From positions 2,597,060 to 2,661,059 of the forward strand of contig NW_003314269.1 of NCBI RefSeq assembly GCF_000143415.4: DNA of 64,000 nucleotides, given 5' to 3'. Each line of letters begins with the position of its first letter. Position 1 is the stretch's first letter. Shown here one piece after another: positions 42,408 through 54,755 of this stretch. Under the pieces are notes generated by a model, which saw nothing but the letters and a program-made list of their open reading frames with translations, made no database searches and was not told the DNA's origin. A program made the position numbers and the translations under genes. The stretch comes from Selaginella moellendorffii. Lineage: Eukaryota; Streptophyta; Lycopodiopsida; Selaginellales; Selaginellaceae.

Positions 42408-45400
42408 ATGGCAATCATCAACCCAGAGACAGCCATAGAGAACATGATTTCCTATCCCATTTTTACTGGTGGAAAAACTGAAAATGCAAACTAGCATTTT
42501 AAACAATTTGATCAAATTGTGAAGATAAACAAACAGAAAATGCATGAGAAATACTTTTCCCATACACACTTAAAGAAAAAGCACTCGATTGGCATAATAC
42601 ACTTGATCATGCTTTGACCCATGACAAAAAGGTCACATAATTCAAAGAGCAATTCCAGACCAATGGAACTTTAGAAGAACACTATGAAATCATCAAAAAC
42701 TTCAAGCAAAAACCACATGAAGGAATTCAAGATTACACTTGAAGATTTAAGTTTCATACAAAGTGCTGCAAGGATTTGATAACAGATAAAGGAAAGAGCT
42801 TGTCATATATCCAAGGACTTGAAGAAATCTATAGAAACATGGTAGCAATTGCTGCTACAGCAGAAAATCTAGATAATGAAAGTGTTGATACATTCTCTAA
42901 AGAAATCCTCACAAATTCACAAAAGCTATACTTTCACAAACTGATGATAGTTTAGATGATGAAGAAGAGGAAGAAATACACATTAAGACAAAGAAGAAAA
43001 CACTAAAAGACTAAAACTTGAAGCATATAATCAGGAAAATCTCACAAACTGAACTCAAAGGAGTGTGGTGTACAAAGTGTAAAAATGAAGGACATACATA
43101 TTTAGAATGCAAATTTTAGCTTCCAAAGTGTAAAATTTGTGAAAGGGAAGGCCATACAGCCAAGAATTACTGATACAGGAATATAATGGAAGTTTCAAGA
43201 ATCAAGAATGCTCCTCGTCGAGAGCCCAATCCTCGATATCAAAGAAACTAGAATCAAAATGCACGACCACCACAAAATCAACCTCCAAGATATAGCAATT
43301 ATTATCAATGTGATGATAATTTGTATAATCAAAGAGGAAACTTTTACCATCGAGACAATAGCAACTATAATAGAATACCCCCTCAAGATCAATGACCAAA
43401 AAATTATATTGGAAACTATGGAAGAAACTACAATGCATATCAGCAACATGATGGACCTCATGACAACTACCAACATCCTCCCCCACGAAATTACAATTAT
43501 GATCAAGAACCATATTGGATTTACACCTCAAACCCAAAGTTACAATTATAACCAACAACCAGCACCATAGCAAGATAATTGACTCTGACAACTTTACCAA
43601 AATGCAAATTGCAAAATAACTAAGGAGTAAACAATCAAGTTCCAAGGCCAAGACCACAAGTAGCACGGAATGTTGAGGTGGAAATTGACGAATCACAAAC
43701 TTTTGAAGAACCAGCAATACGAGCTATCACGAGACAACAATACAAGTATCAGCAACCAGATAATCTGGAAGAACAAGATCACGATGGTAAAGTTGAAATT
43801 ATCCAAGACACCGAGTGGAAGAAAAACAAGAAAATACTTCAAGCAATTCAAGCTGAATTGCAGGAACAAGAACTACAAGTAATCGAAGATCATGACAAAC
43901 AATCAAATGATCAGGAAACAACAAGTTTCACTCAAGAAGAGCACACCTCACTTGTAGAACAAATACTGCAACATGGAATCACATTTACCCTTACAACAAA
44001 TACTTCAAATAGCACTATATCTTAATAGCCAAATACTTACGATTTGTCATCCACGAATTCCTGAAGCTCACACTCAAGAAAAGCAACTTCTATGTAAATC
44101 TTAAGTAAAGATCCATCTTGGAGATTACAACGATAATGTACCTTGCATCAACCTCAAGATAAGCAAGAATCAAATCACTGGAGCAATATTTGATGGAGGC
44201 TCGGTCGTGAATATAATTGAGCATGGTATGTGTAAAGTAATGGGACTTGGACCCATACAAGTTGCTCCCTTCAATGTTCGCATGGTAGACCAACATGTCG
44301 TAAGACCAACTAACATAATAAGAGATATCACCATTGGAATCAAAGGACACAAGTTCAAGATCAACTTTGTGGTATGAAAAATGTCAATTGAAGAATCATC
44401 TTACGAAATTTTGCTTGGAAGACAATGGCTAAATAAAGCAGTTTATGCTCAATATTGGATGGACCATGAAATTTGTATACAATCAGATAAAGGACAAACA
44501 AAGACAGCTATGAATACAACTAGGAAAATTCCAAAAAGATTTCAACCAATTCAAGCCCAAGAATACAATTGGCAAGAAGGCTTGGATGACCTTGAAGAAG
44601 TCAAACTCCTTGAAGCTTACCTAGAGCTATAAGTTTTTCAAGAAATCTATTTACACCATGTACTACCAATAGTGTATCAAAACCAACACAACAACTTAAA
44701 CTCGATGGACCAAGCACTCCACTCTACAAAGCTACAAGCTCAACGTCAACAAAGATTAAAGATAAAATAACAAAACGAGAAGCCAACTCTCAAGCTTGAA
44801 CAACTACAATCTAAAGAATACAACATTCAGATCAATGATAATCTAGCCCTACAATCTGGAAATGATGAATTTACACCCCAAATTAACCTCAATGAAGAAA
44901 CTGAAGAACTCAATCTCGGACCTCAAGAAAATCCACACAACATAATCATAACTGCAAATCTTGACAAAGACTTCAAGATAAAAGCTCAACAACTATTCAT
45001 AATCTACAAGGACGTTTTTGCATGGTCATACAAAGATCTCAAAGGAATACCATCGGAATTATGTATACACTGCATAGAGTTATTACTACAACTTATCACA
45101 TGAACCCAAACTTTGCTGATAGAGTCAAAATAGAACTCAACAAACTACAAAATGCTAAATTCATTTACCCCATTAAGAATGCACAATGGTTGTCACCATT
45201 GGTTATTATCCTAAAGAAGAATGACAAATTGCAAATTTACTAGCATCTTTGGAGCAAAAGATAAACACCTTGAACACTTAGAAAAGTGTTTCATTAAATG
45301 TCGACAAAATTGAGTTGCACTTAATTCAGAAAAGTGTATTTTCTTTGTCAAATCAGGAATATTACTTGGCCACATCATTTGTAAAGACGGAATTCTTATT

Positions 45401-47150
45401 GACAAAGCAAAAACTGAGGTCATCGTCAAAATGACTCCACCTATGGATTTAACGAGTTTGAGAAGATTTCTCAGAAAAATGGGTTACTATAGATGATTTA
45501 TTTAAGATTATGCAAAGATTGCTAAACCACTCATGGAGCTACTTAAGAAATCTCAAGTTTATACATGGACACAAGATTGCCAATTGGCCTTTGACACACT
45601 TAAGGATAAACTTACAAAAGCCCCCATACTAGTTCAACCAGATTGGATTCAGAAATTCATTGTCTAAATAGATGCATTTGATTATGCACTTGGAACTATA
45701 CTTTGCCAAAGAAAAACGATAATAGAAACCATCCAATATACTACGTGAGCCAAAGACTTTCCCCATTGGAGATGAACTATACAACCACGGAAAAAGAGGT
45801 ATTAGGAATGGTCTATGCACTCACCAAATTTCAACATTACCTCCTTTCAAACAAAGTCAAGATCATGGTTGATTGCCAAGCACTCTTACACTTACTCAAT
45901 AAGACAATATTCATTAGAAGAATGGCAAGATGGTTTCTTCTACTTCAAGAATTCAACTTTGAGATTATTCACAATCCAGGCAAACAACATACACAAGCTG
46001 ATTATCTTATTTGAATTACCATAAGGGAACAAGTCATGAAATCCAACGATGATTTACTTGATTCACACCTTTTTAAAGTCACAACTCAAAGAATGCTCAA
46101 GGATATTTACAACTTCTTGATGACAACTAAGATCCCAAATCACTACTTCACAAACGATCAAAGGAAACAATTCGTCTTGAGAACATGATGATATTCAGTT
46201 ATGGGAGGCAAACTATATAAGCTTGGACATGACAACATCTTAAGAAGATGCATAGAATCACAAGAAGAGATTAAGGATCTACTTGATGAAGACCGACTAT
46301 ATGACAAAATGGGTAAAAGCTCTCCCACTAAAGAAAGCCATAACAAAAAATACAGCCAAGTTTCTCTATAAAAAAATTATAACAAGATATGGATTACCAC
46401 GAGAAATTGTTATAGATCAAGGAACATATTTTCTGAACGAAACCATCAACATTCTTGTTAAAGAATTTATCATCAACCATAAAAAGTCAACACCATATTA
46501 CCCACAAGGTAATGGATAAGCACAATCAACAAACAAAATGCTCAAAAACATACTCAAGAAAATAGTCAAGACAAACCTTAAAGATTGGGATGAAAGAATT
46601 TACGATGTTCTTTGGGCTTACAAAGCTACTTACAAAATTTCAACAAATTCTACACCTTTCAAGCTTGCTTATGGCCTTGAAGCATTAACATCACTTGAGG
46701 ACACAATACCATCCTTGAGAATGGCCATTGAACTTGAAATTAATCAAGAAGAATCGATCAAGAAAAGATTTGCAATACTTGAGAAACTCAATGAAGAAAG
46801 ATTGAGTGCAATATGGACAATCGAAGCAATACAAGCTAGAAGAAAAGTTTATCACGATCACAAACAAGTTAAGAAAAACAAAGCGCATTACAAAATAGGA
46901 GATCTTGTATTATGGTATTGTGGCAATGTGGATAAAGTTGGAGGAAAACTCGTTCATCAATGGGAAGGACCATTCAAGATTACAAGTATATAAATCCCAA
47001 GAACAGTAAAACTTGCAACTCTAGACGATGAAAAATTGCAAGTAGTTAACTTGAACAAATTGAAGATTTACAAGCAACCACAAGTGCTTCACACTATGGT
47101 GGAATACCAGAAATTTCAAGAGAAAACGCTTAGAGAAATTGAAGAAAACA
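42408..47150 (+). mobile_element. Ty3/gypsy element D, decayed, of a different lineage from A-C
   Basis: Gag begins near 42408 (MAIINPETAIENMISYPIF). Two CCHC knuckles follow: CTKCKNEGHTYLEC (43069-43110), intact, and CKICEREGHTAKNY, whose last Cys is Tyr. Protease-like FDGGSVVN is near 44190, then LLGRQWLNKA. Reverse transcriptase starts near 45090 (MNPNFADRVKIELNKLQNAK); its catalytic middle is deleted at about 45243. RNase H runs to 46014 (EMNYTTTEKEVLGMVYALTK). Integrase at 46283-46990 keeps YMTKWVKALPL, GLPREIVIDQGTYF and TPYYPQGNG, with a TAA in place of the following Gln codon. Codon use is extremely A-rich. No LTRs were found. Confidence 0.75.
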
Positions 47151-47229
47151 CATTTGAATACATGTAAACACTTGGAGAAAATTTGCAAATGTGACCTAAC
47201 CCTAATCTTGGCAGCTAAGAGAAGAGTTA

Positions 47230-47967
47230 CGGGCGACGGTGCGTGAGGAAAGAGAGAGCCCACCAAGGGCAAACAATGGTCAAGGTTGCGGCAATTCTTG
47301 GTATGGTGAAAGTGCAGCTTCAATGAGGACTAGAGTCGTTTTGAGGGCTCCACGCCGTGCATGGGAAGAGGAGGAAGCGATTGACCTCTTGGATGATGAG
47401 AACAAGGTATGCTCAGTTTTCCAAGTGGGAAACCCAGAGTGGTCTCGAGACTAGACTCTTGACGCATGGCTGTGGAAGTATCAGCTTTATGCGTTATCAG
47501 TTCTTATTAACAGCTACAGGAAGCTCCAATCCACAGGGTATCAAGAAGAAAATTATCGATTTTGCGCGTAGGAAACTCATGATTGAAGAAGAAAACTTCA
47601 CCAAAGCTCTTCAACTACCTAACAAGGGAAAGCAAGTGATTGTTCCGTGAGATAGAGCCATCAATCCAAAGATCATGAAGTGCACAGCAAACTACAAGAT
47701 AGCAGCATCTCTATAGTTCTCGAATGTGAAATAAAATTTGCAAGGGATTTTCAAATTCCTTCTAGCAACATTGGAGTTCTAATGAACAGTGACATTAGTA
47801 AGCAAGAACGTCGCCTTCATCTATGAGGACTTGAACAATGGAGTCCAAGTCGACTTGGGAGCGTATGTTTACATCAAGTTCCATAGGGAACTCTCACAGG
47901 TTTTCAATGCACTGGAGAGTAAGAAGAAAATTACAACAACATTTTTTCCATACACAGAGGCTTTTGT
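47230..47967 (+). pseudogene. Unrecognised coding relic next to foldback 2
   Basis: GC content rises abruptly after element D. Readable pieces in shifting frames are RRAWEEEEAIDLLDDENKV, GNPEWSRD, LDAWLWKYQLYALS, IDFARRKLMIEEENFTKALQ and VDLGAYVYIKFHRELSQVF. They are consistent in register with the Glu/Lys-rich frame that continues into the foldback arm. This may be the gag-like or host-derived gene carried by the foldback element. I do not recognise the family. Confidence 0.4.
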
Positions 47968-49383
47968 CAGTGAACAATGAAAGGGCATTGGTGCTTGGCG
48001 CGCAAGCCCAAGGGAAAACGGTGAAGGAGAAGGTCGACCTTGGCAAAGGAAGTGAGGCGCAGGAAACAAAGGAAGAGGAGCAGGATGACCACAAAGAAGC
48101 AAAGGAAAAGCAAGTGGAAGTTGAGGATGAACAAGATGAAGCCAAGAAGGAAACTCCGAAGGAATAGGAGGTTGTGGACTGCGAGAACATGCAAGAGGAA
48201 CCACCCTATGATGGGGAAAAACCGATGGATCACACATAGGAAATCCTAGCACTAGAGAAAAATCAAGAGGAAGGGATTATCAATGACAAACTCCTGGACA
48301 CTCCAGTTTGCAGTCTTGAGTCTGCAACACAGGATTGCAACCTTGAGCCTGAAACGGTTGTGATAACCACAATGGCCAAAGACAATAAGAAGGGTTTGTA
48401 TGAGGCAAGTCAAGAGCTCTCACCAATTAAAGAAGCTGAGGAGATGGAGAACCGTGGAATGCAGGATGGAGCAGAGCAACACCTTCACAATTTTCCTCCA
48501 CACTGCTAAACTCCAGAGAAACGAGGATGGGAGGAGCTCAAGTGCGGCAACCACAGCAACCAGAAGCTTCCGCACAACTTTTTGCAGCAGTACCACGACT
48601 CCAAGCTAGCAATGTACACACATGAAGGCATCGAAAGCTTCTACGAGAAAACATTCGTCAAACTGACAGAAAGGCACTGCTCCGTTGGCTTGATGAATGT
48701 TTTCTCATAGAAGCTTTCAATGCCTTCACATGTGTACACCGCTAGCTTGGAGTTGTGGTACTGCTGCAGGAAGTTGTGCAGGAGCTTCTAGTTGCTGTGG
48801 TCGCCGCGCTCGAGCTCCTCCCGTCCTCGTTTCTCTGGAGTTTAGCAGTGTGGAGGACAATTGTGAAGGTGTCACTCTGCTCCATCCTCCATTCCATGGT
48901 TCTCCATCTCCTCAGCTTCTTTGATTGGTGGGAGCTCCTGACTTGCCTCATCCAAACCCTTCTTGTTGTCTTTGGCTGTTGCGGTTATCACAACCGTTTC
49001 GGGCTCAAGGTTGCAGTCCTGTGTCACAGACTCAAGATTGCAAACTGGAGTCTCTGGGAGTTTGTCATCGGTAATCCCTTCCTCTTGATTTTTCTTTGGT
49101 GCTAGGATCTCCTGCGTGTGATCCATCAGTTTTTCCCCGTTATGGGGTGGTTCCTCCTGCGTGTTCTCGCGGTCCTCAACCTCCTGTTCCTTTGGAGTTT
49201 CCTTCTCGGCTTCATCTTGTTCATCCTCAACTTCCACTTGCTTTTCCTTCACTTCCTCGTGGTCATCCTGCTCCTCTTCCTCTGTTTCCTATGTCTCACT
49301 TCCTTCACCAAAGTTGATCTTCTCCTTCACTGTTTTCACTTGGGCTTGAGGGACAAGCACCAATGCCCTTTCATTGTTCAGAG
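47968..49383. mobile_element. Foldback element 2: two arms of about 695 bp around a 27-bp spacer
   Basis: Left arm 47968-48662 and right arm 48689-49383 are reverse complements along their whole length, with scattered substitutions. Each arm encodes the same Glu/Lys-rich protein piece outward-in (KEKQVEVEDEQDEA.KETPKE, then EPETVVIT.., then EAEEMENHGMEDGAE) and ends in the HDSKLAMYTHEGIESFYEK segment near the centre. A transcript through it would form a very long hairpin. Its right end coincides with the point where the interrupted pseudogene resumes. Confidence 0.85.
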
Positions 49384-52300
49384 TGAGCACTTTGATCCCA
49401 AGCTTGAGGTCTGGACGAGCCAGCGCTGCCTGGGAGATTTCTTGCGACGGCTTACAATGATCATGATATTCTAGGCTTTCATGCCTGGTTCCCGTCCAGA
49501 TTGCTCGAGCAGAGAACAACAGCTTGCGGCCTCTGATCAACGGCATGAGAATGGCAGCTGATGTCAACTACACGGACTCTATCTCTCTCACGGAGATCAT
49601 TCGCTTTGGACTCTATGACGCTGTCATCCAGAGCTGGAACGGGCCTGTCAAAGTTATCTCCTCCATGGGGAAACAAAGCAGCGGGAAGTCATATCTTCTG
49701 AATCATCTCAGCGGTTCTTTGCTGGACGTAGCTGGATGGCGATGCACAGACGGTGTGTGGATGAACACTTGCACGGCGGAGGGCTGCTTATATGTCATTC
49801 TCGACTTCGAGGGACTCGGAAGTTTTGAAAGGAGCGAGCAAGAGGACATGCTATCTCGATTCTTAATGCAGCAGTCAGCAACATCACGGTTTTCAACAAA
49901 AAGGTGAGTTTTGTAGTGAGACTCATTATTTCGAGCTTTCTGACATACTGACGTGCAGGACTTCCACCTTGATAAGGAAACCGAGGCTCTATTCGATCAG
50001 CTTGGTTAAGCAAGATGAGAAGCTCTTCAAGGGTCTGTTCTACATGGCTATCAAGGACGTGGATGCAGCAGACGTCGAGGACCTGAGGCACGAGTCTTAC
50101 TCCAAGATAGCACAGATTTGCAGCAAGGCGGAGGAGAACTTCCTGACGAGAATGTATGGTGGCGAAGTGAAGATATGCGCTATGCCACCTTTCAACCGTT
50201 GCGAGTTCTACGAAAGCATCTCCCAGATTGCTCAGAGTTGGAGCCGGTTCACACGAATGGGAAGAGTTTCCTGCGGGACCTTAAGCTGATAATTGCTCAA
50301 ATCAGCTCGAAGGACTGGTCACCGATTGATTCCAAGCGGATCGCGTTCAAGCTGACCATGCTTGCCAAGAACTTGCACTCAGCAGTCGTTCAGGGTCTAT
50401 GGAAAACCGCAAGCCTCGCGTCAACTTCGACACCGAGGAACCTATAGAAGATGCCATTCTCAGTATCGAGGGTCTCGCTTTCGGAGTTGACGATGCCGGG
50501 CTCCGACTCACCTGCCATGGTGACTTGGATTTATTCAGAGCGGTGCTGGAGCAGCTGCTGGGCGAGTTTGAGAAAGTGATGCCGCAGACTGGTAAAGGTG
50601 ATGAAGAATGGCACAGGAAAGCAGAGATTTTCCTCGTGGAGCTCGTCGAGAGGCGCAAGGACGTGTCACAAAGTGGATCGGCTCCAACACTGCTGCCTTT
50701 ACCACCGAAGGCGACGTCCAGAAGCTGGTGCTCGAGGCGGCGGCGATGATCTCTTGCATGAAGGAGAGCCTGGCTTGCAGCTGCAAGTGTACCCGTTGCT
50801 TCCTCCGGTGCTCGTTGGAAAAGTCTCACAAGAGCTCGCACAGCTGCAACGGGAACCACCGCTGCTCGGAGTTTTGCACGTACTGCATGGAGGAAGGGAC
50901 GAGCTCCGCAAGCCACTGTGCGGACGTTGCCGGTCACGAAGGCTCTCACGACTGCAAGCTCAAGTTGCACACTTGCGACCACGAGTGCGAGCTCCTCGGC
51001 GCATCGAGCAACTGCAACAAGGTGTGCTCCAGGAAAGTTGGCCCGGTGGCACACTTTCGGTGGCACCCCGGCATGCAGCACAGCATCGGGCACATCTTCT
51101 CGTGGCATGCGTGGAGCCTGTGATCGAGCTCGGTGAGATGCAGATGTTGTCGCAGCCCGGAAGCTGGCAATTTTCCTTGCACATATGCTGCCTCGAGTTG
51201 CACTTGTCCGACCACTTTCACTCGACAAGGAGCGGTATCCAGCACTTTTGCGAGATCGAGCACCCGTGCCAGGAGCTGTGCCAGTCGCCGGGGATCTGCG
51301 AGTAGGTGGTGACGAAGACAAAGACGTTCGTGGGGAAGCGGTCGCAGTTTGAGTACGAGCACATTTCGGAGCAAAACGGCGTGAGAAAAGGATGCTGATT
51401 GCCGGTTCGAGCTTTCAACAATACCCATAGTGGGCCGCACACACGAACCCGAGTGCCATCCACTTCTGCCCGGTTCGTTGCGAAGGCTGCGGCTACTTTT
51501 GCAACCTGGCCAGGGGACACCGCGGGCTGCACGACACCACGCACGGCAACATGACGGACAAGTTTTTCGCGTCCGAGACCGAGGAGGTGGACATTCTGGA
51601 CCGGAGATACTCTTGGGGGGAGTCAGGTGCTGCGGAGATGTGGCCCGGGGACACATTCACTTGGCGGTGTGCGACACCATCTTTGGAGTGTGCAAGGCGC
51701 GGATGGTGCCAGGCACGAGACGAAGAAGTATGGGCCGAACTTTGACGTTGCCAAGGACGAGCTCACTCACGCGGCCTACTGCTTCAAGGACCCGTGCTCG
51801 GACGAGGACCAGCGCTCGTTTGCGCTATGTGCCTACTCGTGTGCCTCGTCTGAGCACCTTGGCGATGATGGTCAGTCACTGCACCGAGAAGCTGTGGGAC
51901 GCGCCCGTGAGTTCCACCTCCGGGGATACGTGAGCGAGGACGGGCATGTTTTCTCGTGCAAGCACCCGAGAGAACCACGTCCTGGACTTGTAGCCGGGCA
52001 TGGCCAACTTTCTTCCCCTGCCGGCTGGGATGTGTGTACGAGGCCATGGTGAGGTTCATGCGGACGAGGCTGGCGGCTGGTATCTGCGAGGTGCTGTTTG
52101 GGGGGGTCGGCAGTGATCGCTGTGGAGAAGGTGGCGATGGCAGAGTCGGAGGTTCATGCGCTGCTCGGGCACCACTGGTAGGCTGGGACAGTCTACTCCT
52201 TGGGACTGGAGCTTGCAGAGGAGATACTTGACAGATCTTTGGAGGATAGGAGGCCTCCGGCGATTATCTTCTTGAGCGATGGTGAGAACAATGGTGGGAG

Positions 52301-52556
52301 TGATCCGGTGGCGTTCGTGAGGAGGATCAAGAGCGTGGAGCCGAGGGTGGTTGTTCACACAATCATCTTTGGGAGTGACACTTCGTCGAGGGAAGTGTTG
52401 GAGGAGATGGCTTGCGAGGGCGGGGGTGTGTTCCAGATGAGCTTGGATGAATTGCAGCTGGGCAGGAGCTTTGAGGCGCTCGCGAAAAGTCTTCATCCCA
52501 CGGTGGCTTCGCTGGAAAACGAAGGACAATATGTTTTCGAACAATATATTGTTTAA
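49384..52556 (+). pseudogene. Decayed GTPase/Cys-rich/vWA gene, part 2 (C-terminal)
   Basis: It resumes at TGAGCACTTTGATC, equivalent to 9524 of the intact gene. The GTPase motifs are still present (GKQSSGKSYLLNHL, TDGVWMN, DFEGLGS), as is the equivalent intron (49904-49958, GTGAGT...GTGCAG), so this is a DNA-level duplicate. Small indels break the frame repeatedly. In the Cys-rich region a 163-bp piece (51044-51206) is inverted. The vWA part has lost the DxSxS region by deletion near 52000 but keeps IIFLSDGENNGGSD and the C-terminal LDELQLGRSFEALAKSLHPT. The stop is replaced by an extension to 52556. It cannot encode a working protein. Confidence 0.88.
51044..51206 (-). other. Inverted segment inside the Cys-rich region of the pseudogene
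   Basis: The reverse complement of this segment matches 11203-11369 of the intact gene (CAAGTGCAACTCGAGGCAGC through GTGCCACCG) with few differences. Sequence on both sides is in normal orientation. About 12 bases at the left junction (CACCCGGGCGAG in the intact copy) were lost. Confidence 0.9.
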
Positions 52557-52643
52557 AGGACAATTATTTTTTTAAAGGACATTATGTTTTGGTAAGTTTT
52601 GTATATAGAACAATACGTTTTATGACAGTGTTTAAATTGTGTT

Positions 52644-52658
52644 TTAGGGTTTAGGGTT
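52644..52658 (+). promoter_or_regulatory. Telo-box promoter motif upstream of uL15
   Basis: TTAGGGTTTAGGGTT lies 12-26 bp before the ATG. Such AAACCCTA-type motifs are common in plant ribosomal-protein promoters and 5' leaders. The same motif is kept in front of the pseudogene copy at 34823-34838. Confidence 0.65.
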
Positions 52659-52669
52659 CTGCATCCTCC

Positions 52670-54024
52670 ATGGCGAACAAGATGCTCATCGCGGGCATGG
52701 CGAAGAAGAGGAGGTTCACGTTTGGCGTCCCTCTGCCCGCATTCTTCATGCCGCCCAAGTTCATCGGCCCCCGCCGCCGCCCGCCAGTGCCGGAGCCGCC
52801 CGTGGAGCAGTTCTTCCTGGCGGCGCCCGAGGATGTGCACAACGGCGTCTCCTTCCCTCGCCCGCATTGGCAGCGCGACAAGCCGCTCGGGCATCTTTAC
52901 AAGGAGGACCCTCGATTGCTGAAGAAGCTCCGCGCAGGAGCGGCTGCGCTCCAGATCGAAGGAGGTGAGCAAGAGGTAGAAGAAGCAACAATAGTGGAAG
53001 AAGAAGTAGAAGAAGTGGAAGAGGAGATTGAAGCACAGGGCGAAGAAGAGGAAGCACGAGTTGCTCCCATAGAAATTCCAGAGGGCGGATTCCTCCCGCT
53101 GTGGAACTTGCCGGACAATCCATACGCGAGGAAGAATGTGAAGAGAGTTGGACGGGGTATAGGATCGGGGAAGGGGAAGACTTGTGGGAGGGGACAAAAG
53201 GGACAGAAGGCGCGACGAGGCCACAAACCGAGGTTGGGTTTCGAGGGTGGACAGACTCCTCTACGCGTGCGTTTGCCGAAGAAGTACGAGAGCAAGTCTC
53301 CATTCGAGCTCCAATTCAAGGTACTTGCCGTATTCTACTTCTTTTTTTCTCAGAAAACGCGATTTTGATGGATTTTTCTTTGTTCTGTTGTTCAGGAGGT
53401 GACGCTGGAGAGGCTGAAAGAGCATATATTGAAAGGAAAGATCGATCCCGGCAAGCTGATTACCATGAAGACACTTCACGTACGAACATATTTTACTTTT
53501 TAAACTTTCTGTTCTTCCCGACTGAACTTTCTGATCTGTAGGATACGCGCTGCTCTGGGAAGTACATTCAGGATGGAGTTTTGCTACTGGGACGCGGTCT
53601 CAAGAATTTTGACATTCCTATTCACATTGAGGTCTATATTACGCACTTAGTCACTCGCTTGGTACATTCTAACAAAGGTTTGTCTTTGAAACAGGTTAGC
53701 AGATGCACTACGGCTGCTAAGATCGCAATCGAGCAAGCTGGAGGAACTGTCCGCAAAGTTCACTACAACAAGCTTGGAATGAGGGCGCTGCTCGATCCAC
53801 TCTGGTTTAAGAAGAAAGGTCGCTTGCTTCCCCGAGCTGCAAGGCCCAAACCAAAGATCGCGCCACTGGTTGATGCCATCGGTCGACTCCCGGCCCCCGT
53901 GAGTCCCATTCTACCAGAAGGCTTTGTTCTCAAAGCTCCAGTCTGTGGTCATCCTTGGCCTCCGGAAGGAAAGAACGCCAAGAAGGCTGACAACGATGAA
54001 ACTAAAGGTGGCGGTGACAGTTAG
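52670..54024 (+). CDS. Organellar (probably mitochondrial) large-subunit ribosomal protein uL15
   Basis: Exons 52670-53320, 53396-53479, 53542-53631 and 53695-54024 join in frame to 384 residues. The last intron (63 bp) has no stop and could be read through, but skipping it joins IPIHIE to VSRCTTAAK as in the family. The uL15 signature is the Gly/Lys/Arg-rich rRNA-binding segment [20 protein letters not shown] followed by [16 protein letters not shown]. The C-terminus, [23 protein letters not shown], is typical of the plant mitochondrial form. A Glu-rich stretch (about residues 99-125) between the N-terminal extension and the core is unusual and might be an unspliced low-complexity intron (GGAG|GTGAGC donor). 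The N-terminus is basic and Pro-rich, as expected for organelle import. The telo-box upstream supports expression. A pseudogene copy lies at 34823-35612. Confidence 0.9.
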
Positions 54025-54755
54025 AATGGATCAACAACGCTAGAACAGATGAGGATTCTGGTTCCATTTGGAGAGAGAGAGATTAAGTTTCTCAGGAGAT
54101 CTGGCACGCCAAAGTCAGGTACTTTCTTAAGTTCTAGCTCTATAATTCTTTTGATTTGATGGTGTTTGCAGAAGGCCTCTTGAGCACTATTCCTTCAAAG
54201 TAAGCTTTCAATAGTGCTCAAAGAATTTCATAATGTGTTTGTGTGAACAGGCCTCTCAATCGATCTTACAGTCAAAGCTGTCGAAAGTTTTCTCAGGGTG
54301 GGGACTTGGAATTTATAGTTCCAGGGACTCAATTTTCATCGGAGAATTGCGAGCCCAGAAAGCGAGAGTTTGGTGGAAGATGAACGAATCATCGCAGCCG
54401 TTCGTCAAGCTACCGACAGTGGGCGATAATGCGAGAAAATCGCTGCCCGTCGATTGGCCCCGATGCGAGAATGCTTTTTCCCGCGTGGACGCGGTGGATG
54501 GCGCCACGTCGGCTAACTGGCAACGTGCGATTGATTTCAAGGCTTGATATATAGGTTTCGCTGCTGGCATTTTCTTTGATTGATAGAAGCGTTCTTCCTT
54601 CTCTTGGGATATCTTGCTCGCCATTCCCTGTGCTCGCGAGATTTCGATGAGCTCTCGATCGATGCGAGGAGCTGTTCTAGCTAGATTTCGTGGCTGTTCT
54701 CCTCAGGATCGCTCTTTGCCCTAGGGAATTTGCTGCTCGCGGTCGTCGCGATAGA
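54025..54755. other. 3' flank of uL15 and upstream region of the C2/GRAM gene
   Basis: Two overlapping 100-codon frames on opposite strands (54233-54547 plus, 54313-54624 minus) have no recognisable motif and no second copy. They are left uncalled. The 54030-54150 part resembles 35625-35700, the 3' flank of the pseudogene. Confidence 0.5.

Noticed and set aside
43202-43717. 171-codon minus-strand frame in element D
   Set aside because: Opposite to the gag C-terminal region of a retroelement; Ile/Ser/Val-rich without motif.
47968-49383. Foldback 2 as a functional gene pair on opposite strands
   Set aside because: Both strands encode the same fragment with stops; the inverted-repeat structure explains the symmetry.
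54233-54624. Two overlapping about-100-codon frames on opposite strands
   Set aside because: No motif, no homologue recognised, no splice partner; located in the upstream region of the next gene.
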